In this document: one piece after another, positions 34,583-44,019 of the stretch | Position numbering within the stretch: the first letter of the stretch is position 1 | How the letters are laid out: every line of letters begins with the position of its first letter | Assembly: GCA_963675625.1 (NCBI GenBank) | Contig: OY776497.1 | Coordinates: forward strand, 1,488,001-1,552,000 | Source of the DNA: F22 sp963675625 | GTDB taxonomy: Bacteria > Bacteroidota > Bacteroidia > Bacteroidales > Bacteroidaceae | Length of the DNA: 64,000 nucleotides | Reading direction: 5' to 3' | Translations under genes and position numbers: made by a program | Notes under the pieces: model-generated | Told to the model about the DNA's origin: nothing | Seen by the model: the letters and a program-made list of their open reading frames with translations, nothing else | Database searches by the model: none

Positions 34583-37495
34583 ATGAAAAACAAAAACCTA
34601 TCTATACTCTGCCTATTATTATTCCTATGTATCCCGACTTATGCGAGTTGGAAGCCTTTTATTGTGCATTTTGAAAAAGAAAAATACGGAGAAAATACAC
34701 ACACCTGGCAAATGTCTACAACAATACCAGGTTGGCTTTTTGTAGCCGCAGAAAGTGGCTTTTTGCAATATGACGGTTCTTCATGGCAACACTTTTCTTT
34801 ACCTGATCGTTCACCAGCACGATCTGTGTTGCCCGATTTTGATTCAAGAAGGGTGTATGTTGGTGGATCTGGAGTTGCTGGTTATTTTGAACCCACTGTT
34901 ACAGGTCAAATGATTTTTAAAGATATCCTTGCTGGTCATAAGGATATCGCCAATCAATTAGCTAACATATGGGATATTTATCAGGCACATGATATGCTCT
35001 ATTTGTGTGGTGATAATGGAGTCGCTAGGATTACTTCTGAGATGTCTAAAGTTGATTTTATTGCTGGTCCTGGGAAAATAACTGCATCGACTGTTGTTGA
35101 AGGCTCTTTATACATAGGGTGTCAAGAAGGTTTGTTTGTTTTAGTAGGACAGCATTTTATTCCTGTATATGGTACAGAATCTTTTCAAGGGCATACTGTT
35201 CGTGCCATTATACCTTATAAAAATGATTTGTTGTTGCTTACGTCAGATGGTTTATACAGATACTCCAATCAGAAGATACATCCATATCTTTTGAATTTAA
35301 ATAATATGATTCGTGAGACTGGGCCTTTTTGTGCGGCTATGTATCGTGGCATGTTAGCTATAGGCACGGTGAAAAGTGGGGTGTTTTGTTATGACATGTT
35401 GACAAACCAAATTACTAACGTTTCAGAAATTAATGGTTTACGCAATAATACCGTTCTGTCGCTCAGTTTTGATGAGCAAGGGTTTTTGTGGGCTGGTTTA
35501 GATAGAGGAATCGATTATATTTTGTTATCTAGTCCTCTGAGTAATTTATATACTTTCCCTGAAAGTTATGGTTCTGGATATGCAGCGTATCAAAAAGATA
35601 ATAATTTGTATTTAGGGACTAATCGTGGTTTATACCATATGAACTATGATGAAAATGACTTATATAAAGAATCTCAAATCAATGAAGTCGCTGGTACTGA
35701 AGGCCAAGTGTGGGGGTTACAATCTGTTGACGGTGATTTGTTTTGTATGCATGATAAAGGGTTGCTTCAAATTAATGGACCTAGTGATATAGAAACTCTT
35801 CCAATACATAGGGGCTGTTTTTGTGTTTTACCCATGTCTGGAAAAAAGCAAATGTTTGTTGGACACTATCATGGTATGTCATTATTGAATAAACAGGCCA
35901 ATGGGAAGTGGGCGCTTAATAAATACTTCAATACTCTTTCTGGTTCCTTCAATCAACTTGTTTTTTACAACGATTCTACTGTCTGGGGAGTGAATAGCCA
36001 TATTTTATTGCATATACGTTTTTCTAGAGATTGGGAACATATTAGTCATCGTAGAGAATACAAAATAGATTCTATTATGAACACTGTTGCTATCCCTAAA
36101 ATAGCTGTGGTAAATGATACTTTGCGGATTATATCTAAAGGGGGGATTTATTATTATAATGATCATTTAGATACGTTTCATGAGGATTTGCATTTGGAAG
36201 AATGTTTGGAGGGCAATACGTATTATCGAGCTTTAGATCAACTAAGTAATGGATCCATTTGGGCTTTGTCCGATCAAGTGGCTAGTCTTTATTGTACAGA
36301 TGACAAAAAGTCATCTGTTGCCTGTAAATATGCATTCCCACTAGATGCGAGTTTGGATTTTGTTGGTGGGTATGAAAAACTTATTTTTACTCAATCTGGA
36401 AACTTAATTTTACCTTATGATAAGGGTTTTGCGATGCTAGATGTTGAACAATCTAAACAGCAGAGAAAACAAGCATTAGTTGTCTATGTTGACGAATTAG
36501 CTATATCTGCTACAAATGATTCTATCGTCTACAAACATCATATGGGAAAGAGTTTTTCGAAGCCTCATATTTCATGGAGCAATAATGTATTGCGTTTTGT
36601 ATTTGGTGTAAATCGAATAGAAAGTCGTAATGATGTGCTGTATCGTTATAGATTTACTAGTAAAGAGGATTGGTCGCCTTGGTCAAAACGCAATACAAAG
36701 GAGTTTGCAGGTCTGTACGAGAATGATTATACCTTGCATCTTCAAGCCAAAACAGTTAGTGGTGATGTGGCCGAGACCTCTTTTCATTTTACTATACTTC
36801 CTCCTTGGTGGCGTAAAAGAATTTCTTATGTTGTGTATGTCGTGTTTGGTCTATTTGTGATGGTAGGTTTTGTTTATTTAGATCAAAAACGCGTCAAGAA
36901 GCAGTTTAAACGTGCTGAGGAAGAAGCACAAGTGCAGATACAAGAACAAAAAGAAATATATAAACAAAAGCAAGAGCAGCAAGAAGAGCATATTGCAGAA
37001 CTAGAAAAAGAGAACTTAAAATATGAATTGTCATATAAGCAACAGGAAGTCACCAACTTGTTATTGAGCTCTGCGAAACAAAATGAACTCTTGGAAGAAA
37101 TAAAGAATGATTTAATGCGTGTGCAAAGTGCAGTACGCCCTGGTAATATTCGTGAACTACGTGGACGATTGGAAAAATTGACTAATCGAATTGATGTAAA
37201 CATGCAAAATCAAGAGGTGCTTGAGCGTGTGGAGAAGGAGTTTAATATGTTACATAATTCAATGATGACTAAGTTGAAAGCAAATTATCCTGATTTGAAT
37301 CAGAATGAGCGCATGATGTGTATTTATATTCGTATGCATCTTTTGACGAAAGAAATAGCTCCTTTATTAAATCTTTCTGTACGTGGAATTGAAACTCTTC
37401 GTTATCGATTACGCAAGAAATTTAATTTGAATAGAGAAGAAAGCTTGAGTAGTTTCTTGAAAGAACTAGAAAATAAAGAAGAGAAACTATATTAA
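34583..37495 (+). CDS. Membrane-spanning beta-propeller regulator with LuxR-like HTH
   Basis: About 970 aa from the ATG at 34583 (signal peptide LSILCLLLFLCIPTYAS). The periplasmic part resembles the two-component-regulator propellers plus Y_Y_Y domain of Bacteroidota sensors (about residues 20-740). One membrane helix follows (about 748-766), then a Glu/Gln-rich coiled coil (about 775-840), and a C-terminal helix-turn-helix (about 905-960: LNQNERMMCIYIRMH ... KEIAPLLNLSVRGIETLRYRLRKK). There is no histidine kinase or receiver domain, so it is not a classical hybrid two-component system. As the gene just before susC it is the likely activator of the glucan locus. Confidence 0.85.
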   Translation: MKNKNLSILCLLLFLCIPTYASWKPFIVHFEKEKYGENTHTWQMSTTIPGWLFVAAESGFLQYDGSSWQHFSLPDRSPARSVLPDFDSRRVYVGGSGVAGYFEPTVTGQMIFKDILAGHKDIANQLANIWDIYQAHDMLYLCGDNGVARITSEMSKVDFIAGPGKITASTVVEGSLYIGCQEGLFVLVGQHFIPVYGTESFQGHTVRAIIPYKNDLLLLTSDGLYRYSNQKIHPYLLNLNNMIRETGPFCAAMYRGMLAIGTVKSGVFCYDMLTNQITNVSEINGLRNNTVLSLSFDEQGFLWAGLDRGIDYILLSSPLSNLYTFPESYGSGYAAYQKDNNLYLGTNRGLYHMNYDENDLYKESQINEVAGTEGQVWGLQSVDGDLFCMHDKGLLQINGPSDIETLPIHRGCFCVLPMSGKKQMFVGHYHGMSLLNKQANGKWALNKYFNTLSGSFNQLVFYNDSTVWGVNSHILLHIRFSRDWEHISHRREYKIDSIMNTVAIPKIAVVNDTLRIISKGGIYYYNDHLDTFHEDLHLEECLEGNTYYRALDQLSNGSIWALSDQVASLYCTDDKKSSVACKYAFPLDASLDFVGGYEKLIFTQSGNLILPYDKGFAMLDVEQSKQQRKQALVVYVDELAISATNDSIVYKHHMGKSFSKPHISWSNNVLRFVFGVNRIESRNDVLYRYRFTSKEDWSPWSKRNTKEFAGLYENDYTLHLQAKTVSGDVAETSFHFTILPPWWRKRISYVVYVVFGLFVMVGFVYLDQKRVKKQFKRAEEEAQVQIQEQKEIYKQKQEQQEEHIAELEKENLKYELSYKQQEVTNLLLSSAKQNELLEEIKNDLMRVQSAVRPGNIRELRGRLEKLTNRIDVNMQNQEVLERVEKEFNMLHNSMMTKLKANYPDLNQNERMMCIYIRMHLLTKEIAPLLNLSVRGIETLRYRLRKKFNLNREESLSSFLKELENKEEKLY

Positions 37496-37596
37496 TATTT
37501 GATATTAGTCAAGTGCTATAATATTACATTAAAAGCGCTGGTTATCAGGCGTTTAATTTATTCAGAAGTGTTATTGACGTAAATAAAAATACACTG

Positions 37597-37617
37597 TGAA
37601 GTATATTTGAAGTATAT
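37597..37617 (+). promoter_or_regulatory. Candidate activator site: two TGAAGTATAT repeats, 11-bp period
   Basis: TGAAGTATAT at 37597-37606 and again at 37608-37617, in direct orientation with an 11-bp period. The pair ends 29 bp before the susC -7 box and just upstream of its -33 element, the usual place for an activator site. Confidence 0.55.
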
Positions 37618-37623
37618 CTTTAC

Positions 37624-37654
37624 TTGACTCTTATTACTTGATGTGTTATGTTTG
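37624..37654 (+). promoter_or_regulatory. susC promoter
   Basis: -33 TTGA (37624-37627), 19 bp, -7 TATGTTTG (37647-37654). Transcription from about 37661 leaves a 55-nt leader before the susC ATG. Confidence 0.6.
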
Positions 37655-37715
37655 CATCGAGATGGAGCTAAATCACCATCTATATTGTTAACTACCTAAT
37701 TTAATACACACGAGT

Positions 37716-40700
37716 ATGAGAAAGATCATGTCGTTCTTACTTGTGCTGCTTTGTACATTATCCGCTTTTGCACAAAAAATGCAAGTAACGGGTACTGTTG
37801 TATCTGCAGCAGATGATTTGCCACTTATTGGCGTGAACGTGCTTGAGAAAGGCACAACAAACGGTACCATCACCGATCTTGATGGTAATTTCAAATTGAC
37901 TGTAACTAATGGAGCTGTTATTCAGCTCAAGTATGTTGGGTACAAAAACCAAGAAGTAGTTGTTGGAACACAGCGTCACTTTAAGGTTGTGATGCAAGAA
38001 GACACTAAAGTTTTGGACGAAGTTGTAGTCGTAGGATATGGCGTTCAAAAAAAGAGTGTAGTGACAGCAGCAATTAGTCGTGTAACTGCTAAAGATCTAA
38101 ACGCTACAAAACCTTCGCGCGTTGAAGATGCCTTGAAAGGTAAAGTCTCTGGTGTACAGATTACCCAGTCTTCTGGTCAGCCAGGTGCCGATTCTAAAGT
38201 TCGTATTCGTGGTATCGGTACTATCAACAATTCAGATCCTCTTTATATTGTCGACGGTATGGCCGTTGATGGTGGTATCAATTATCTGAATCCTGTTGAT
38301 ATTGCTAGTGTCGAAATTCTAAAAGATGCAGCTTCGGCCGCAATCTATGGTGCACGTGCTGCCAATGGAGTTGTACTTGTAACAACCAAGAGTGGTGATG
38401 GCGGTAAAGGTGGAGCAAAAAAAGCGACCATAAGCTATGATTTTACATATGGTGTTCAAAACGCTTGGAAAAAGAAAGAAGTTTTGAATGCTAAGGAATA
38501 TATGACCATCATGAACGAAGCGTTGATTAATGATGGAGGTAGCCCTCGCTATTCACAAGAATCAATCAATAATTATGTGGGTAAAGGCACAAACTGGCAG
38601 GATGAAACCTTCAATGAAGACGCTCCTGTTGTTAGCCATCAAATGAGTATTAGTGGGGCAACTGAAAAGATGAATTACTATCTTTCTTTAGGCTATTTCA
38701 ATCAAGAAGGTATTGTTGGAGGTAATTATGGTAAGTCAGATTACAACCGTTGGTCTTTGCGTACAAATTCTACATATACTATTCTAGACGAAAAATCACG
38801 TAAGTGGTTGAATAAGGTACGAGTAGGGGTCAATGTGGGTTATTCTCGTTCTAAATCTCATGGAGTTGAAACAAACTCTGAATATGGGTCTATCCTAGGA
38901 TCTGCATTAGCATTTAGTCCACTGATTCCAGTATATGCAGATGAAGCAACAGCAGCTGAAATATTAGCTAGCCATCCATATGCCGTAACAGATTCTAGAG
39001 GTCGAGTGTTTAGTATTCCACCATCAGGTTTCCAAGAAATTGCCAATCCTGTTGCGATGTTGAATATGCCTAGTAGTACACAATATACAGACGACAAGTT
39101 TGTCGGTAGCTTCTGGGCAGAACTAGATATTATGGAAGGTCTGAAGTTCAAAACTAGCTATGGTGTGGATCTTGCTTTTTGGGGCAATGACGGGTACACA
39201 TTCCCTTATTTCTTAGCTACACAGGGTAAAGATATTACTCAAAGTTCAGTCGGTAGCCAAATGAATAGAGGTTTCAAGTGGCAAGTTGAAAATGTTTTGA
39301 CATACAAGAAAACAATAGATAAACATAATTTTAGCGTTGTCCTTGGACAATCTGCTCAGAAGTACACTTCTCGCAATCTAGGAGGAACCGATTTTGATTT
39401 GCTAGAAACAGTGCCAGGAAAAGCAAATATTGATAGTGCAATTGCTGATGAAGATGATTCTGTGCTTTGGGGTGGAACTGGAGGCCTAAACTTCTCTTCT
39501 TTAGCTTCTTATTTTGGCCGTGTAGATTATAACTATGACGAACGTTATATTTTCCAAGCTACAGTACGTCGCGATGGTTCATCCAACTTTGGTCCTTCAC
39601 ATAAGTGGGCTATATTCCCAGCCTTTTCTTTAGGATGGAATGTCACAAACGAAGCATTTATGTCCAATCGTCCTGAATGGTTCAATGCTTTAAAGCTTCG
39701 TGCAAGTTGGGGTAAAAATGGGAACGAAAATATTGGTGCTTTCAAATATACAGCACTGATGTCTGGTGGTCAAAACTACTATTTCGGTGGCGGATACAAG
39801 GTTGCAGATGATTCTAACTCAGGAACGATGCAATATGGTAGTTCACCTGCTAATCTATCCAACCCTGATGTAAAATGGGAAGAAAGTGAACAACTTGACC
39901 TTGGTTTTGAAGCACGATTCTTTAACTCAGCTTTGACTTTTGGCTTTGACTACTTCAAGAAAGATACAAAAGGTATGTTGATGGAACAACCTATTCCTTC
40001 ATATGTTGGACAAGGTGCACCTACTGCCAATGCTGGAGATATGGAAAACTGGGGACTTGAATTTGAACTTGGTTGGAAAGACAATATCGGTGGAGTTAAT
40101 TACTACATCTCAGCTAATGCCTCTTATTTGCAGAATAAACTGATCAACATGGGTAATGAAAGTGGTGAGATGATTTATGAAACAGGAGGTGCGTCTGGTC
40201 TTGGTAGCTATGTAAAAGGTAAAAATGGCGAAGTATTCCCTTATTTTTATGGGTATAAAACAAATGGCCTTTTCCAGAATGATGCAGAAGTTGCAGCTTA
40301 TGTTAATAAATCAGGTGAGTTGATGCAACCGAAAGCTGAACCAGGTGATGTTCGTTTTGTGGATACAAATGGTGATGGAAAAATTACTGATGATGATAAA
40401 GTGAAAATTGGTAAGGGTATGCCAGATTGGACATATGGAGTAACAGTTGGAGCGGAGTATAAAGGCTTTGATTTGAATCTGTTTTTCCAAGGATCATATG
40501 GCAACGATATATATGACTTCTCCATGCGTGGTGATATCCCTGCAATGAACCGTCCAGCTTGGATCTTGGATCGTTGGATTGGTGAAGGTACTAGTAATCG
40601 TATCCCACGTATGACAAATAGCAACCCTAATGGTAACTGGGCATCTTCAGATCTATACGTGAAAGATGGAAGTTACTTGCGCTTGAAAACAGCTACTTTA

Positions 40701-40907
40701 GGATATACATTGCCTAAATCTATCGTAAGCAAAGCCACACTACAAAAAGTACGTTTGTTTGTAAGCGGTGAAAACTTGTTGACATTTACAGATTATACTG
40801 GTTATGACCCTGAAATTGCATCAGGTAGTTATACAACAATCGGTATTGATCGCGGTGGATACCCACAAGCTCGTACGATTTCAATAGGTGCTAATATTGT
40901 ATTCTAA
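37716..40907 (+). CDS. susC: SusC-type TonB-dependent outer-membrane glycan transporter
   Basis: The 1063-aa outer-membrane protein imports oligosaccharides with SusD as lid. Signal peptide (residues 1-20, ending AFA), N-terminal carboxypeptidase-D-like domain (VTGTVVSAADDLPLIGVNV, DLDGNFKL), TonB box region EVVVVGYG at about residues 104-111, plug domain (VRIRGIGTINNSDPLYIVDG, DAASAAIYGARAANGVVLVTTK) and a C-terminal beta-barrel ending in aromatic-rich strand with terminal Phe. Complete, with susD 3 bp downstream. Induction is presumably by the regulator upstream. Confidence 0.95.
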   Translation: MRKIMSFLLVLLCTLSAFAQKMQVTGTVVSAADDLPLIGVNVLEKGTTNGTITDLDGNFKLTVTNGAVIQLKYVGYKNQEVVVGTQRHFKVVMQEDTKVLDEVVVVGYGVQKKSVVTAAISRVTAKDLNATKPSRVEDALKGKVSGVQITQSSGQPGADSKVRIRGIGTINNSDPLYIVDGMAVDGGINYLNPVDIASVEILKDAASAAIYGARAANGVVLVTTKSGDGGKGGAKKATISYDFTYGVQNAWKKKEVLNAKEYMTIMNEALINDGGSPRYSQESINNYVGKGTNWQDETFNEDAPVVSHQMSISGATEKMNYYLSLGYFNQEGIVGGNYGKSDYNRWSLRTNSTYTILDEKSRKWLNKVRVGVNVGYSRSKSHGVETNSEYGSILGSALAFSPLIPVYADEATAAEILASHPYAVTDSRGRVFSIPPSGFQEIANPVAMLNMPSSTQYTDDKFVGSFWAELDIMEGLKFKTSYGVDLAFWGNDGYTFPYFLATQGKDITQSSVGSQMNRGFKWQVENVLTYKKTIDKHNFSVVLGQSAQKYTSRNLGGTDFDLLETVPGKANIDSAIADEDDSVLWGGTGGLNFSSLASYFGRVDYNYDERYIFQATVRRDGSSNFGPSHKWAIFPAFSLGWNVTNEAFMSNRPEWFNALKLRASWGKNGNENIGAFKYTALMSGGQNYYFGGGYKVADDSNSGTMQYGSSPANLSNPDVKWEESEQLDLGFEARFFNSALTFGFDYFKKDTKGMLMEQPIPSYVGQGAPTANAGDMENWGLEFELGWKDNIGGVNYYISANASYLQNKLINMGNESGEMIYETGGASGLGSYVKGKNGEVFPYFYGYKTNGLFQNDAEVAAYVNKSGELMQPKAEPGDVRFVDTNGDGKITDDDKVKIGKGMPDWTYGVTVGAEYKGFDLNLFFQGSYGNDIYDFSMRGDIPAMNRPAWILDRWIGEGTSNRIPRMTNSNPNGNWASSDLYVKDGSYLRLKTATLGYTLPKSIVSKATLQKVRLFVSGENLLTFTDYTGYDPEIASGSYTTIGIDRGGYPQARTISIGANIVF

Positions 40908-40910
40908 TCC

Positions 40911-42458
40911 ATGAACCACATAAAAAAGAAAATGAAGATGAAAAAATATATGCTATTCGGTTTGGTTTTCGCCTTCTTTACTGGAATGACCAGTTGTAGC
41001 GACGATTTCTTAACCAATGCCCCTACTTCAAGTCAAGAAGCAGGTGGTCCAGCGACGGAAGGGGCAATCCTTTCAAATCTAGGTGCAGCCTACCAACCTT
41101 TATTGTTGGATAGTTATGCTAATCAAAATTACAACTCTTTGGTTTTGATGAGCGATCTACGTTCAGATGATATATACAAGGGTGGTGGTGATGCAGGTGA
41201 CCAACGTCAGTTGTACTTGTTGTCGCAGTTTGAAGCAACCCCTACTGATAACTTTGATGGTATTTGGTCTGTCTTGTACAATGGTCTTGCCCGTTCTAAC
41301 AATGTGATCACAGCTTGTGAAAATGCCATTGACGTTGATGACGCAAAATTGGCTCAATACAAAGCTGAGGCACACTTTCTTCGTGCCTATTATATGCACT
41401 GGCTTTGGAAATTCTGGGGAAATGTTCCTTATTTTGAAAAACCATTAGAGGCTCCCTATGTAGCTCCTCAATATACTGCAGATGAGATTTATGCTAAAAT
41501 CATGGCAGATCTTGATATTGCATGTGAAGAAGGGTCAATGCCTATGCGCACTACTGGTGCTGCGCTTGGTCGAGTAAGTCGTGCGGCTGCTTTAATGCTT
41601 CGTGCTCGTGTTGTAATGTACCAAAAAGATGCAAGTAAGTATGCACAAGTAACATCGGATATGGCTGAAATCATTAAAAGTGGTTTATATACTTTAGATA
41701 CACCTCCTGGGGAAATCTTCCTCGACGAAGGGGAGTGGGGCTCAGGTTCTATCTTTGAAAGTAACCAGATTCCTGAAGGAAAAACTTGGGGATCAGGTTG
41801 GGGTGGTTATGGTACCAATCTACCAGCCTTTATATCTCCTAATGACCTTAAAGTGGATGCAGACGCCTTAAATGGTACCCCTAAGGGTGGTTGGGGATTT
41901 GCTCCTGTGCGACCTGCTGCATTAGCCATTTATGAAGAAGGTGATTTGCGCAGAGATGCCTCTATTAACCAGTTTACAGCAGGCTCATACACTGCTCGTT
42001 TTCAAGATACTGGATTGTTTCTTGCTAAATACTGTGCACGTGTCGGTTATAATCCTCCTCCTGGGGATGTGGATTTGAATTACTGTAATAATGTACGTAT
42101 TTTCCGTTATGCAGAAACATTATTGAACTACGCCGAAATGATTATTATGAATGGTCAATCTGCAGTAGAAGGTGTTACAGCAGCTCAGTGTCTTAATGAC
42201 GTGCGTAAGCGTGCCTTTGGTGAAGTCAATGATATTACACCTAGCGATGAAAGCATTAAATTAGAACGTCGTCGTGAGTTCTTAGGTGAAGGTATGCGTT
42301 TCTGGGATCTAGTGCGTTGGGGAGATACAAGTGTCTTGAATGACAACAATGGTGTTAGTCAACGTACGTGGTCTGATACACAAAAGTATTTACCTATACC
42401 ACAAGCTGAAATTGATAAAACAGCAGGTACAGAGTATCCACTGCAACAGAATCCTTAA
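40911..42458 (+). CDS. susD: SusD-type surface glycan-binding lipoprotein
   Basis: Surface lipoprotein (lipobox cysteine in GMTSCSDDF, about residue 30) that caps SusC and binds glycan. The TPR-like helical fold is indicated by KAEAHFLRAYYMHWL, RYAETLLNYAEM and the C-terminal ERRREFLGEGMRFWDLVRWG, all hallmarks of SusD/RagB. Length 515 aa. MKKYMLFG a few codons downstream is an alternative start. It is the second gene of the glucan operon. Confidence 0.95.
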   Translation: MNHIKKKMKMKKYMLFGLVFAFFTGMTSCSDDFLTNAPTSSQEAGGPATEGAILSNLGAAYQPLLLDSYANQNYNSLVLMSDLRSDDIYKGGGDAGDQRQLYLLSQFEATPTDNFDGIWSVLYNGLARSNNVITACENAIDVDDAKLAQYKAEAHFLRAYYMHWLWKFWGNVPYFEKPLEAPYVAPQYTADEIYAKIMADLDIACEEGSMPMRTTGAALGRVSRAAALMLRARVVMYQKDASKYAQVTSDMAEIIKSGLYTLDTPPGEIFLDEGEWGSGSIFESNQIPEGKTWGSGWGGYGTNLPAFISPNDLKVDADALNGTPKGGWGFAPVRPAALAIYEEGDLRRDASINQFTAGSYTARFQDTGLFLAKYCARVGYNPPPGDVDLNYCNNVRIFRYAETLLNYAEMIIMNGQSAVEGVTAAQCLNDVRKRAFGEVNDITPSDESIKLERRREFLGEGMRFWDLVRWGDTSVLNDNNGVSQRTWSDTQKYLPIPQAEIDKTAGTEYPLQQNP

Positions 42459-42478
42459 TAGCTTAATATCAGAATATA

Positions 42479-43930
42479 ATGAAAAAAAATAGCTTATTTA
42501 CAGCAATCGTACTATTTGCTGCTTTGATATTTGCTGGTTGTTCGGCAAATACTGCCGATGATTACAGTCTGGGAGCTACTCCTGAGGTTTCTAGTATAAC
42601 CTTCTCGGCTACTCCACAAAGTGCTATACCTAATCGTGTAGACTTTTCCAATACATCAGCTACGAGTGGAGTGGCTTTGTGGAACTTCGGTAATGGGTCG
42701 ACTGCCAAGGGGAGTACGGCTAGTACAGATTATCCATTTGCGGGCGACTATGTTGTCACAATGACATTATACACAAAAGGTGGTTCCGTTTCTACAACTC
42801 AGACAATAACTATAGCCAATGATGATTTTTCATTGCTAGATACTCCAAACTATCGTGCATTGACTGGCGGTCCAGATGATTTGGACGGTAAAACATGGGT
42901 GTTAGATCAATATCATGATGGGCATTTTGGTGTCGGTCCAGCTGGTGATCCATCAACGGGTCCTTCATGGTGGGCATGTCCAGCTATGGGTAAAGATCAA
43001 ACTTCTTTGTACACTCAAAAGTACACTTTCATTCAGCGTGATGTGCAGTTTAAATGGGAAAACAATGGATATATTTATTCTGACCAAACAGGGGCTGATC
43101 AACTTGGACTAGGAAGTGTGGCAACTCCTCAAGATGACTATGATGTGCCTTATGTTCCAGCAGATAATTTGACTTTTTCTTTGAATGAAACAGATATGAC
43201 GCTGACTCTGTCAGGCAATGCCTTTATTGGAAACTATCAAGGTGTATCTACTTATCGTATTGTGAGTCTTTCGGATACCGAAATGTATTTATATTGTGCT
43301 AGTGCTACTACACCAGCTAATGGATGGTGGTATCGTTTAATTCCTGAAGAATTAAACGTAGAACCAGTTGTTCATGTTGAAGTGAAAGCGGTGCCAATGG
43401 CCGATGATATGGAAGAGGAAAAATCACCTTATTCATATACAGCTCAGGAGATGGGTGATGAGCCAAATACAAAGCGTGGTTATGACAATCCATTGCCAAT
43501 GGCGCCTAACACATCAAGTAAAGTTTATTTTTACGAAAAAACAGCTTCATTTTATAGCAATTTGTTGTTGCCTAATCAAGGGTATAAGTTTGATTTGACA
43601 GATCAAAATACCATTAAGATGAAGGTTTACTTGCCAAGTTATAATGATTATACTACCGAAGGTGATGTAGCTGGTGATTGGATTGCTGTGAAAAATTTAC
43701 AGAAGAAAGTTGTTGTAAAATTACAAGATAGCACATTGGGTGACAATGCTTGGTCAACTCAAGCGGAGGTTGGCCATGATAATCTTGAAACAGATAAATG
43801 GATCGAATTAACGTTTGATTTCAGCGCGTATGCTGATCGTCAGGATTTTGATCAAATAATCATCCAGTTTGGAGGTGAAGGACATAGCATGCCTGGCTTG
43901 TTCTTCTTTGATGACTTCTCGTTTGAGTAG
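42479..43930 (+). CDS. PKD-domain surface glycan-binding lipoprotein (SGBP-B-like)
   Basis: The 483-aa lipoprotein (lipobox FAGCSAN at about residues 18-24). A PKD-like domain (about residues 35-115, with VDFSNTSATSGVALWNFGNGS and YPFAGDYVVTMTL) is followed by an aromatic-rich beta domain with many exposed Trp/Tyr (SWWACP, ANGWWYRLIP) and a C-terminal carbohydrate-binding-like jelly roll (FFFDDFSFE). Position after susD matches the SGBP-B slot of beta-glucan loci in Bacteroides. Ligand specificity is inferred from the neighbouring GH16 and GH3 enzymes. Confidence 0.82.
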   Translation: MKKNSLFTAIVLFAALIFAGCSANTADDYSLGATPEVSSITFSATPQSAIPNRVDFSNTSATSGVALWNFGNGSTAKGSTASTDYPFAGDYVVTMTLYTKGGSVSTTQTITIANDDFSLLDTPNYRALTGGPDDLDGKTWVLDQYHDGHFGVGPAGDPSTGPSWWACPAMGKDQTSLYTQKYTFIQRDVQFKWENNGYIYSDQTGADQLGLGSVATPQDDYDVPYVPADNLTFSLNETDMTLTLSGNAFIGNYQGVSTYRIVSLSDTEMYLYCASATTPANGWWYRLIPEELNVEPVVHVEVKAVPMADDMEEEKSPYSYTAQEMGDEPNTKRGYDNPLPMAPNTSSKVYFYEKTASFYSNLLLPNQGYKFDLTDQNTIKMKVYLPSYNDYTTEGDVAGDWIAVKNLQKKVVVKLQDSTLGDNAWSTQAEVGHDNLETDKWIELTFDFSAYADRQDFDQIIIQFGGEGHSMPGLFFFDDFSFE

Positions 43931-43943
43931 CCTTATATAATAT

Positions 43944-43978
43944 AATGTGGGGTGTACGGTGTCTGTATGCCCCACATT
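43944..43978 (+). terminator. Hairpin between the SGBP-B and GH3 genes
   Basis: AATGTGGGG (43944-43952) pairs with CCCCACATT (43970-43978). No T-run follows, and the genes on both sides point the same way, so it is more likely an mRNA-stability or partial-termination element that lowers enzyme relative to SusCD expression. Confidence 0.5.
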
Positions 43979-44019
43979 GCATGTAAAGAATGGAACTATA
44001 TATTCTAAAAACAAATAAG

